Source: Roseomonas sp. (GTDB lineage: Bacteria > Pseudomonadota > Alphaproteobacteria > Acetobacterales > Acetobacteraceae). Taken from it: a stretch of 64,000 nt of DNA. The notes below the pieces were generated by a model. The model did no database searches, was not told the DNA's origin, and was given only the letters and a program-made list of their open reading frames with translations. How positions within the stretch are numbered: the first letter of the stretch is position 1; each line of letters opens with the position of its first letter. The stretch spans positions 1 through 64,000 of the forward strand of contig JADCFA010000021.1 of assembly GCA_020249775.1 (NCBI GenBank). Direction: 5' to 3'. Of this stretch, positions 52,213 through 59,199 are shown in pieces. The position numbers and the translations under genes are program-made.

Positions 52213-53070
52213 GTGGGACTTGGTGCCTTGGCGGTGGTAAAAACGCAAATCTGGATAGCGGCTGGGCTGGCCCTGATTTGCAGTTGGATCTCGACTGGCT
52301 TTGCCAATTTTTTTGTGCGTATCCTCGCCGAGCAAATCATATCGGCGCTTGGCGGGAATAGCGCCGTCGCCTCTCTTCTAGTAAGCATCATCTCGGCCTT
52401 CATCCTCGCCGCTGCCCTTGAAGTCAGCAAGTTTATTGCTCTTATCTGGCTCTTGCGGCGACGATGGGACCAATGGGCACCTCTTGGCGCCGTATTCGGC
52501 TTTATATACGCGGGCAGCCTCTTGTTGCGGTGGATCGTCTTTGGTCTACGCCCAGATACTGACATATCTGTTTACGCAGGTTTCATCTATTTGGCGACGA
52601 AGATTGCCCTGCTCCATTGGGCATTAGGTCGCCTCGCCGCTGCTGCGGCCATACGGCCTGGTGGTCCTTGGTTTGCCCTACTCACCGTATCACTTGCTTC
52701 TACACTGACCAGCCTTCTACCCCTGCAGCTTGCCAGTTTCTTGATTGACCTCCCCATAGGCATACTGACAGCGCCGCAATGGTTGCTGGAAGTTCCTTTT
52801 ATCTTGTTCATCCTGGCCGTTTGGAAATGGCTCCCGACACCTCTTGCTCATCAAGCATACGGACCAGCACGCTGGATTGCGCTTATACTGGCTTTATTCC
52901 TTGTGTTTATCAGCTGGAGTTTGCTGGTCGGAGCTGCATTTTTTGGTCCGGCCAGAATTGATATATTTTCCTTGCTATTCGTAACGGTCGCTGCTGGTTT
53001 TATGGTTGTAATGCTCTATCGCAACGTCTTACGCCCTTGGGCTCTGCGCTCCGGATTACCGGATAAATGA
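52213..53070 (+). CDS. Unrecognised multi-pass membrane protein
   Basis: Up to 285 residues with about eight strongly hydrophobic stretches and few charged residues. No family was recognised. It stands out from its neighbours by lower GC and by codons such as ATA, TTA and TCT, suggesting recent acquisition. The start is uncertain: GTG 52213 has a GAGG box too close, and in-frame TTG 52228 or GTG 52234 would give MVKTQIW. It is flanked by a minus-strand VOC gene and a convergent PNPOx-like gene, so it is transcribed alone. Confidence 0.65.
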   Translation: MGLGALAVVKTQIWIAAGLALICSWISTGFANFFVRILAEQIISALGGNSAVASLLVSIISAFILAAALEVSKFIALIWLLRRRWDQWAPLGAVFGFIYAGSLLLRWIVFGLRPDTDISVYAGFIYLATKIALLHWALGRLAAAAAIRPGGPWFALLTVSLASTLTSLLPLQLASFLIDLPIGILTAPQWLLEVPFILFILAVWKWLPTPLAHQAYGPARWIALILALFLVFISWSLLVGAAFFGPARIDIFSLLFVTVAAGFMVVMLYRNVLRPWALRSGLPDK

Positions 53071-53197
53071 AATCGGGACTACCCAAGGGACGCTCAGCGA
53101 AGCTGATCTTCCATACCTGCAAGTTGCCGAGCCTCGCTATGCTCCCTTATAGCCGCAAGGGCAGTCGAACCTGGTCATGGGTAGATCGGTCACCCCC

Positions 53198-53851
53198 TCA
53201 CCCAATCTTGAACCGCGTCAGATACTCCGGCGGTGTCGCCACACTCCCGCGCGCATCCGGAATGGGCGGCAGGGTGCGCACCTCCAACGGCAATACCCCT
53301 GCCCAGACATCCTGCATCAAATCCTCATCGGGATCGCCAGGCGGGCCGCTGCGGATTTTCGCCGATGCTTCATTGATTTCAATCGCGAGCACCGTCGTCG
53401 CCTTGGCTTCATAAGGCGTCATGGCACGCAGCCTATCCCAGCGGCCGGGGAACATGCCCTCCACAAAGTTCCTCAGCCGCGTTTCCTTCTCCGCCGGGTC
53501 GCTGATCAGCCGCGCGCGGCCCAGCAGCATCACCGAACGATAATTGACCGAATGATTATAGGCAGACCGCGCCAGCACCAGCCCATCCATCAGCGTGACG
53601 GTGACACAGACATCCGCCTCAATGCAGGTTTCAATCATTCGGCTGGCGGCCGAGCCATGCCAATAGACATGATCGCCTTCGCGCCATTGCAGCGTCGGCG
53701 TCACAAAGGGCGCGCCATTCAGCACATAGCCGATATGCGCCAAGGGCTGCGCATCCAGAATGGCATCAATGCTCGCGCGGTCATAAGCGCCGCGTTCATG
53801 CATGCGCTTGACACGGGTGCGCTCAGACGGCGCTGCGCTGGGACGGGCCAT
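53198..53851 (-). CDS. PNPOx-like FMN-binding split-barrel protein
   Basis: 217 residues. The split-barrel fold is visible from AHIGYVLNGAPFVTPTLQW and DHVYWHGSAASRM, resembling flavin-nucleotide-binding proteins of the pyridoxamine 5'-phosphate oxidase superfamily. RVKRMHERGAYDR at the N-terminus is common in this subgroup. It is divergent from the MocR-type regulator, and such pairs commonly are regulator and target. Whether it oxidises pyridoxamine phosphate is not shown. Confidence 0.83.
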   Translation of the reverse strand: MARPSAAPSERTRVKRMHERGAYDRASIDAILDAQPLAHIGYVLNGAPFVTPTLQWREGDHVYWHGSAASRMIETCIEADVCVTVTLMDGLVLARSAYNHSVNYRSVMLLGRARLISDPAEKETRLRNFVEGMFPGRWDRLRAMTPYEAKATTVLAIEINEASAKIRSGPPGDPDEDLMQDVWAGVLPLEVRTLPPIPDARGSVATPPEYLTRFKIG

Positions 53852-53930
53852 GGAAGGGTTCCTTCTGTCACTTGCCAAGGGTGCAGCCTCGGGGAAAGGT
53901 GGCTTGCTGAAAAGGTCCGGTTTTCGAAAC

Positions 53931-55385
53931 ATGAGCAGACCACTTCGCAAAGCCCCGGGGGCTGAGGCCGCGCTGCTTTCCCTCGCCCTCGACCGCCGGG
54001 CGAAGCTGCCTTTGCATGTGCAATTGGCCGAGGGGCTGCGCCGGCTGATCCTGAGCGGGCGGATTGCGCCGGGGGCGAGGCTGCCCTCTACCCGGGCGCT
54101 TGCGGCAGAATACGGCATTGCGCGGGCCACCGCTGTGCTGGCGGTGGAGCAATTGGCCGCCGAGGGTTACGTCACCGCCAGGCGCGGTTCGGGGCTTTAT
54201 GCCTCCGCCACACTGCCGGAGGGCAATCTGCAACCTGCCCGCCCAGATACCCCCGCCGCGCCAGCCCCAGCGCCGCCCACCGCCCCCTGGCAGCCCTTTC
54301 AGATTGAAGCGACCGATCCTGCGCTGTTCCCGCGCCAGACCCTCGGGCGGCTGTTGCAGCGGCACTGGCGGCTTGATGCCGCCGGGCTGCTGGCGCCGCA
54401 GGATGGCTTTGGGCTTTTCGCCCTCAGGGCCGCGCTGGCGGAGCATTTGCGCGCTTGGCGCGGCATTACGGCGGAACCGGCGCACATCATCATCACCAGC
54501 GGGTTTTTCGATGGGCTGGATATCATCGCCGCCGCGGCCTTCAAGCACAGCGATGCGGTGCTGATTGAAGAACCAGGCTTCCCGCCGCTGCGCCACGCCT
54601 TGCAGCGGCTCGCGCTGCGGCCCATCCCAGGCCTTGCCGATCAGGCCGGGCTTGACCCTGCCGCGCTGGACCAGGCCTTGCGCGGCGTTTTCATGGCGCC
54701 GTCACGCCATTATCCTTTGGGTGGCACGCTCTCACTCAGCCGGCGGCTCGCTTTTCTGGAGTGGGCGGAACGCGCCGGCGGCTTCCTGGTGGAAGATGAT
54801 TATGATGGCGAATACCGCTATGCCGGTGCACCCCTGCCGGCGCTTATGAGCCTCGATCGCGCGGCGCGGGTGATTTACGTGGGCAGCTTTTCAAAAGTGC
54901 TTAGCCGGTCCATGCGGCTTGGCTATGTGGTGCTGCCCGGGCCGCTGGTGGCGCCAGCGCGGGCGCATCTGGCGCGGCGGGGCCTTGCGGCTTCCATCCT
55001 GCCCCAGGCAGCGTTGGCGGAGTTTATCGCCAGCGGTGATTTCGCCGCCCATATCCGCCGCACGCGCCGGGTTTATGGCAGGCGGCTGGCAGCCATGCAG
55101 GAAGCGATGGCGCCGCTTGCACCCTATCTCAAGCCAGAACCGACCGATGCCGGGCTGCATTTGGTGGCAAGCCTCGGCCCGCGCCTCAAGGGGCGGGTCA
55201 CGGATCAGGCAATCGCGGCAGCGGCGGCGGTAGAAGGCGTGCATTTAGCGCCGCTTTTCCCGCTTTACGCCGGGCCACCGCGCGCCCAGGGGCTGCTTTT
55301 GGGCTTTGCCGGGTTTAGCGAGGCCACCATCCAAGCCGCCATGCAGCGCCTGGGGTTGGTGCTGGCACGGCTGGCGAAAGGTTAA
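53931..55385 (+). CDS. MocR/PdxR-type transcriptional regulator
   Basis: 484 residues. A GntR-type winged helix spans about 15-85 (PLHVQLAEGLRRLILSGRI, PSTRALAAEYGIARAT) and an aminotransferase class I-like domain spans about 120-470. SFSKVLSRSMRLGYV contains the PLP-binding Lys, so the domain should bind PLP as a ligand. PdxR-type members regulate PLP synthesis or related genes. Start at ATG 53931 is set by the domain start. The 79-base gap to the divergent PNPOx-like gene should hold its operator. Confidence 0.9.
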   Translation: MSRPLRKAPGAEAALLSLALDRRAKLPLHVQLAEGLRRLILSGRIAPGARLPSTRALAAEYGIARATAVLAVEQLAAEGYVTARRGSGLYASATLPEGNLQPARPDTPAAPAPAPPTAPWQPFQIEATDPALFPRQTLGRLLQRHWRLDAAGLLAPQDGFGLFALRAALAEHLRAWRGITAEPAHIIITSGFFDGLDIIAAAAFKHSDAVLIEEPGFPPLRHALQRLALRPIPGLADQAGLDPAALDQALRGVFMAPSRHYPLGGTLSLSRRLAFLEWAERAGGFLVEDDYDGEYRYAGAPLPALMSLDRAARVIYVGSFSKVLSRSMRLGYVVLPGPLVAPARAHLARRGLAASILPQAALAEFIASGDFAAHIRRTRRVYGRRLAAMQEAMAPLAPYLKPEPTDAGLHLVASLGPRLKGRVTDQAIAAAAAVEGVHLAPLFPLYAGPPRAQGLLLGFAGFSEATIQAAMQRLGLVLARLAKG

Positions 55386-55391
55386 ATCTGC

Positions 55392-55444
55392 GGGAGGAAA
55401 TTTCCCACCCCTCGCTTTTCCCTTGCCCTGGGAAGTTTTTTCCC
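55392..55444 (+). promoter_or_regulatory. Two matching 15-bp inverted repeats upstream of carA
   Basis: GGGAGGAAATTTCCC at 55392-55406 and GGGAAGTTTTTTCCC at 55430-55444 share GGGA-(A/G)-G at the left and TTTCCC at the right and start 38 bases apart, between the MocR stop and the HTH-CarA start. The first contains the perfect palindrome GGAAATTTCC. The central GGGAA (55430-55434) can also pair with TTCCC at 55418-55422, so mutually exclusive hairpins are possible. They may be operators, perhaps for the N-terminal HTH of CarA, or an attenuator. Confidence 0.5.
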
Positions 55445-55459
55445 GGATAAGCCCGCCTC

Positions 55460-56827
55460 ATGCGCAGCGTCGAAGATATCATCGCCCTTTTGGGCGGTTC
55501 TGAAGCCGCGGCCGAGCGCTGCGGCGTCGGCACGGAAGCCATTCGCAAATGGCGGCAATCCAAGGCCATTCCCGCAAAACATTGGCCTGCCATCCTGACC
55601 GCCACTGGCCTGACCCTGGCCGATATGACCGGCGCCCCTTCTGACACCCCGAAAACGGAGCCCCTTCCCATGGCTGATACCGCCCCCCCTGGCGCCACCG
55701 CCTGCCTGGTGCTGGCTGATGGCAGCGTCTTTTGGGGCCGCGCCTTCGGGGCAGAGGGCAAGGCGGTGGCCGAGATCTGCTTCAACACGGGCATGACCGG
55801 CTATCAGGAAACCCTGACCGATCCTTCCTATGCCGGGCAGATCATCACCTTCACCTTCCCCCATATCGGCAATGTCGGCACCAATCAGGAAGACATCGAA
55901 GCCCTCACCCCCGCCGCGCGCGGGCTGATCGTGAAGCAGGATGTGACGGAACCCGCCAATTACCGCGCCACGCGCCATCTTCATGCTTGGCTGGTTTCCC
56001 ACAGCGTCCCTGGGCTTGCCGGCATTGATACCCGCGCGCTGACCGCACGAATCCGCGATGGCGGCGCGCCCAATGGCGTTTTGTGCCACCGCGTGGATGG
56101 GAAGTTTGATATCGCGGCCCTTCGCGCCGAAGCCGCTGGCTGGCCGGGGCTGGAGGGCATGGACCTCGCCAAGGATGTGACCTGCCGGCAGAGCTATCGC
56201 TGGGATGAAACCGAATGGGCCTGGCCCACCGGCTTTGGCCGCCAAAGCGCGCCGAAATACCGCATTATCGCGATGGATTACGGCGCCAAGCGCAATATCC
56301 TCCGCTGCCTGGCCTCTGCCGGTTGTGACGTTGTGGTGCTGCCCGCCACTGCCTCGGCCGAGGAGATTTTCGCGCAAAAGCCGGATGGGGTTTTCCTGTC
56401 CAATGGTCCGGGTGACCCGGCAGCGACAGGCACTTACGCGCTGCCCGCCATTCGTGCCGTGCTGGACAAGAAGCTGCCGGTCTTTGGCATTTGCTTGGGG
56501 CATCAATTGCTGTCACTGGCGCTTGGGGCGCGCACCTTCAAACTGGCGCGCGGGCATCGCGGCGCCAATCATCCGGTGAAGGATCTCACCACCGGCAAGG
56601 TCGAAATCACCAGCCAGAATCACGGTTTTGCGGTGGACCCGGAAAGCCTGCCGGGCAATGCGAAGGTCACGCATATCTCTCTATTCGATGGCACGAATGA
56701 AGGTATTGCGGCGACGGATCGCCCGGCCTTTTCCGTGCAATACCACCCGGAAGCGAGCCCCGGCCCTTCCGACAGCCATTATCTGTTCCATCGCTTCGTT
56801 GAAATGATCGAAAGGGCCAAGGCATGA
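55460..56827 (+). CDS. carA: Carbamoyl-phosphate synthase small subunit with N-terminal helix-turn-helix
   Basis: 455 residues. The last 385 are a complete CarA: small-subunit domain, then a class I glutamine amidotransferase with the nucleophile Cys in FGICLGHQLL (about residue 344) and His/Glu in QYHPEASPGP. It releases ammonia from glutamine for CarB in arginine and pyrimidine synthesis. Residues 1-56 form an extra YdaS/Cro-like helix-turn-helix (VEDIIALLGG, SEAAAERCG, TEAIRKWRQS) with a short linker. ATG 55670 (MADTAPPG), with GGAG upstream, is the usual CarA start, so two products may be made from one frame. It overlaps the SDR gene by four bases. Confidence 0.9.
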   Translation: MRSVEDIIALLGGSEAAAERCGVGTEAIRKWRQSKAIPAKHWPAILTATGLTLADMTGAPSDTPKTEPLPMADTAPPGATACLVLADGSVFWGRAFGAEGKAVAEICFNTGMTGYQETLTDPSYAGQIITFTFPHIGNVGTNQEDIEALTPAARGLIVKQDVTEPANYRATRHLHAWLVSHSVPGLAGIDTRALTARIRDGGAPNGVLCHRVDGKFDIAALRAEAAGWPGLEGMDLAKDVTCRQSYRWDETEWAWPTGFGRQSAPKYRIIAMDYGAKRNILRCLASAGCDVVVLPATASAEEIFAQKPDGVFLSNGPGDPAATGTYALPAIRAVLDKKLPVFGICLGHQLLSLALGARTFKLARGHRGANHPVKDLTTGKVEITSQNHGFAVDPESLPGNAKVTHISLFDGTNEGIAATDRPAFSVQYHPEASPGPSDSHYLFHRFVEMIERAKA

Positions 56828-57591
56828 GCAAGATGTTTGATTTGACCGGCCGTGTTGCGCTGGTCACGGGTGGCAATGGCGGCATTGGGCTTGGCATGGC
56901 AACGGGCCTGGCAAAAGCCGGTGCGACCGTGATGGTGGCGGGCCGCAATGTCGCAAAGAATGACGCCGCTGTTGCGGGCTTGCGCGCGCTTGGCGCCAAG
57001 GCGGAAAGCATCGCGGTGGATGTGACCGATCCCGCTGCGATCACCGGCATGGTGGAAGAAACCGCCAAGCGGCTCGGCCGTTTGGATATTCTGGTGAATA
57101 ATGCGGGCACGAATATCCGCAACCGGCCTGAGACCTATAAGCTGGAAGACTGGCACACCATCATCAATACCAACCTGACCAGCGGCATGTTGGCATCGCA
57201 AGCGGCCTACCCGTATTTGAAGGCGCATGGCTGCGGGCGCGTGATCAATAACGGGTCCATGCTGTCCATCTTCGGCCTGCCTTTGCATGTGGCTTACGGC
57301 GCTTCCAAGGGCGGCGTGGTGCAGATGACGAAATCCACCGCCGTTGCCTGGGCGGCCGATGGCATTACGGTGAATGTGATCCTGCCTGGCTGGATTGATA
57401 CGGACCTGACACGCAAGGCGCGGCAGGATATGGCCGGGCTGAATGACAATGTGCTGGCGAGGACGCCATCCAAGCGCTGGGGCGTGCCTTCGGATTTTGA
57501 GGGGGTTGCGGCCTTCCTTGCTTCCGATGCCGCGGCCTTCATCACCGGGGTGGCGATCCCGGTGGATGGTGGGTATTCGGTGCAGGGGTGA
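56824..57591 (+). CDS. Short-chain dehydrogenase/reductase, gluconate 5-dehydrogenase-like
   Basis: 255 residues. GGNGGIGLG is the cofactor turn, NNAG and INNGSM give the Asn and Ser, and YGASK the catalytic Tyr and Lys. The C-terminal IPVDGGYSVQG is typical. Residue similarities in TNIRNRPETY point to gluconate/3-oxoacyl-type reductases. Its ATG overlaps the carA stop (ATGA), so it is translated with carA although it has no known link to carbamoyl phosphate. Confidence 0.9.
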   Translation: MSKMFDLTGRVALVTGGNGGIGLGMATGLAKAGATVMVAGRNVAKNDAAVAGLRALGAKAESIAVDVTDPAAITGMVEETAKRLGRLDILVNNAGTNIRNRPETYKLEDWHTIINTNLTSGMLASQAAYPYLKAHGCGRVINNGSMLSIFGLPLHVAYGASKGGVVQMTKSTAVAWAADGITVNVILPGWIDTDLTRKARQDMAGLNDNVLARTPSKRWGVPSDFEGVAAFLASDAAAFITGVAIPVDGGYSVQG

Positions 57592-57613
57592 TGTGACCTT
57601 AGAGTATTAGGCG

Positions 57614-58522
57614 ATGGTTTTTGATATCTTCTCCAAAAGAGCGTGGCGGCAGGGTGGCGCCGCAAACGATGTCTATCAATATGAAGAAATCCCCGACCGC
57701 GTGCGGCGCCAACTCGTATTGTTGTTCGAGAGGGAGATCGGTACACCTACCTATGATGAAGACGATGATGCGTCTGAGTTTTACGCCGCTGTATGCAGGA
57801 TTTTGCGTGAAGAATACGGCGCATTTCACCTTCTTGACCTAGTCGGCATGCCCGAGGGTCATAGGTCACATTCGCGCCCCGGTTTCTATGAATTAAGCAA
57901 TTTTTTTCTTCGTGAAAAAAATATCCACTCGTGCCTTGACGTTATCGAAATTTGCGCCAGACACTTCTCAAATCTACGCAAGAATGGGGCCTGTGCAACG
58001 CTAAATACTAGACTGAGAGAGGGCGGTGTTGGCTTCCAGGTTGAGAGCGGTTTGGCGATTAGGGTGGATCACCAGTTGGTCCATAGTGAGGTTATAAAGC
58101 CGACCCTCAATTTATTGAGCGCTACAGGCTTCGAAGGGGCAAATGACGAATTTCTCCACGCACATAAAAAATACCGCAACGGCGACTATAAGGGCGCTCT
58201 TTTAGAAGGCGCTAAAGCATTTGAGAGTGTTCTAAAAATTATTCTTCGTAAGCATGGCCAAGACGTCACAGAGAGGGATACGGCTTCGGCATTGCTGAAT
58301 AAATTCTTCGGGCTGAACTTACTGCCAATTTATCTTGAGAAGCAGCTCAATGACCTAAAATCGCTCCTGCAAGGTGGCGCGCCAAACGTCCGGAACAAAG
58401 AGGCGGCCCATGGGCAAGGCGAAGAGGTGCGCGAGGTACCCGAATATCTTGCTGCCTATGGCTTGCATCAGACGGCTTCCGCTATCCTTCTAATCGTCAA
58501 GGCGTACGAGGCGGCACGATAA
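57614..58522 (+). CDS. AbiJ-NTD4/HEPN-like protein (STM4504/CBY_0614 type)
   Basis: 302 residues. The N-terminus (MVFDIFSKRAWRQ, then VYQYEEIPDRVRRQ) matches the AbiJ N-terminal domain 4 pattern found in abortive-infection and related proteins. The C-terminal half is helical and contains R260 and H266 in RNKEAAH, an Rx5H motif as in HEPN ribonucleases. GC content and codons (TTA, ATA, AAA) differ clearly from carA and carB on either side, suggesting transfer. No toxin-antitoxin partner is adjacent. An antiphage or RNase role is inferred. Confidence 0.72.
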   Translation: MVFDIFSKRAWRQGGAANDVYQYEEIPDRVRRQLVLLFEREIGTPTYDEDDDASEFYAAVCRILREEYGAFHLLDLVGMPEGHRSHSRPGFYELSNFFLREKNIHSCLDVIEICARHFSNLRKNGACATLNTRLREGGVGFQVESGLAIRVDHQLVHSEVIKPTLNLLSATGFEGANDEFLHAHKKYRNGDYKGALLEGAKAFESVLKIILRKHGQDVTERDTASALLNKFFGLNLLPIYLEKQLNDLKSLLQGGAPNVRNKEAAHGQGEEVREVPEYLAAYGLHQTASAILLIVKAYEAAR

Positions 58523-58525
58523 CTC

Positions 58526-59158
58526 ATGCCCACCCTCGAAACCCTGCTAATCTTCGCCGCACTTTCGCTCGGCCTCGCGGCGACGCCGGGGCCGAATATG
58601 CTCTATCTTGTCTCGCGTTCACTCGCGCAGGGCGTTGGCGCCGGCATGATTTCGCTGATCGGCTGCCAATGCGGGTCGCTGGTTATCATGCTGTGTGCTG
58701 CGGCGGGCATCACCGCCGCGCTATTCGCCATTCCCTATGCCTGGGATGTGCTGCGCATCGGTGGTGCGGCTTATCTGGCGTTTCTCGCGTGGCAATGTCT
58801 GCGCCCCGGTGGGCAGCCGATTTTCGCCGCGCGTCCCATGCCGCGTGAACCCGCATCGCGGCTCTTTGGTGTTGGCTTCGCGACCGCCGCGCTCAATCCG
58901 AAAGTTGCGATTTTCTATGTCGCGGTGCTGCCACCCTTCATTGACCCAGCGCGCGGTGATGTTTTTCTGCAAGGCATCGCGCTCGGCGCGGTGCAAATCG
59001 CCATCGCCATCATTTTCGATGGCTTGTTGATTTACGGCGCCGCCGGGGTTTCGCGCTTTCTCAGCGAAAACCCTGCCTGGATGGCCGCACAGCGTTGGAT
59101 TTTGGGCGGTGCGCTCGCGCTGATTGCGCTCAAGCTCGCTACCGAAAGCCGCGCATGA
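58526..59158 (+). CDS. LysE/RhtB-family amino acid exporter
   Basis: 210 residues with about six hydrophobic segments. ATPGPNMLYLVSRSLAQG at the N-terminus is the LysE family signature and GFATAALNPKVAIFYVAVLP the second. Family members export basic or small neutral amino acids, or homoserine. It begins three bases after the HEPN-like gene and ends 41 bases before carB. Export of an arginine-related product is possible but speculative. Confidence 0.9.
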   Translation: MPTLETLLIFAALSLGLAATPGPNMLYLVSRSLAQGVGAGMISLIGCQCGSLVIMLCAAAGITAALFAIPYAWDVLRIGGAAYLAFLAWQCLRPGGQPIFAARPMPREPASRLFGVGFATAALNPKVAIFYVAVLPPFIDPARGDVFLQGIALGAVQIAIAIIFDGLLIYGAAGVSRFLSENPAWMAAQRWILGGALALIALKLATESRA

Positions 59159-59199
59159 AACCCCTTCTCACCCTGCTGCAAACCTCAAGGCCCTGAACC

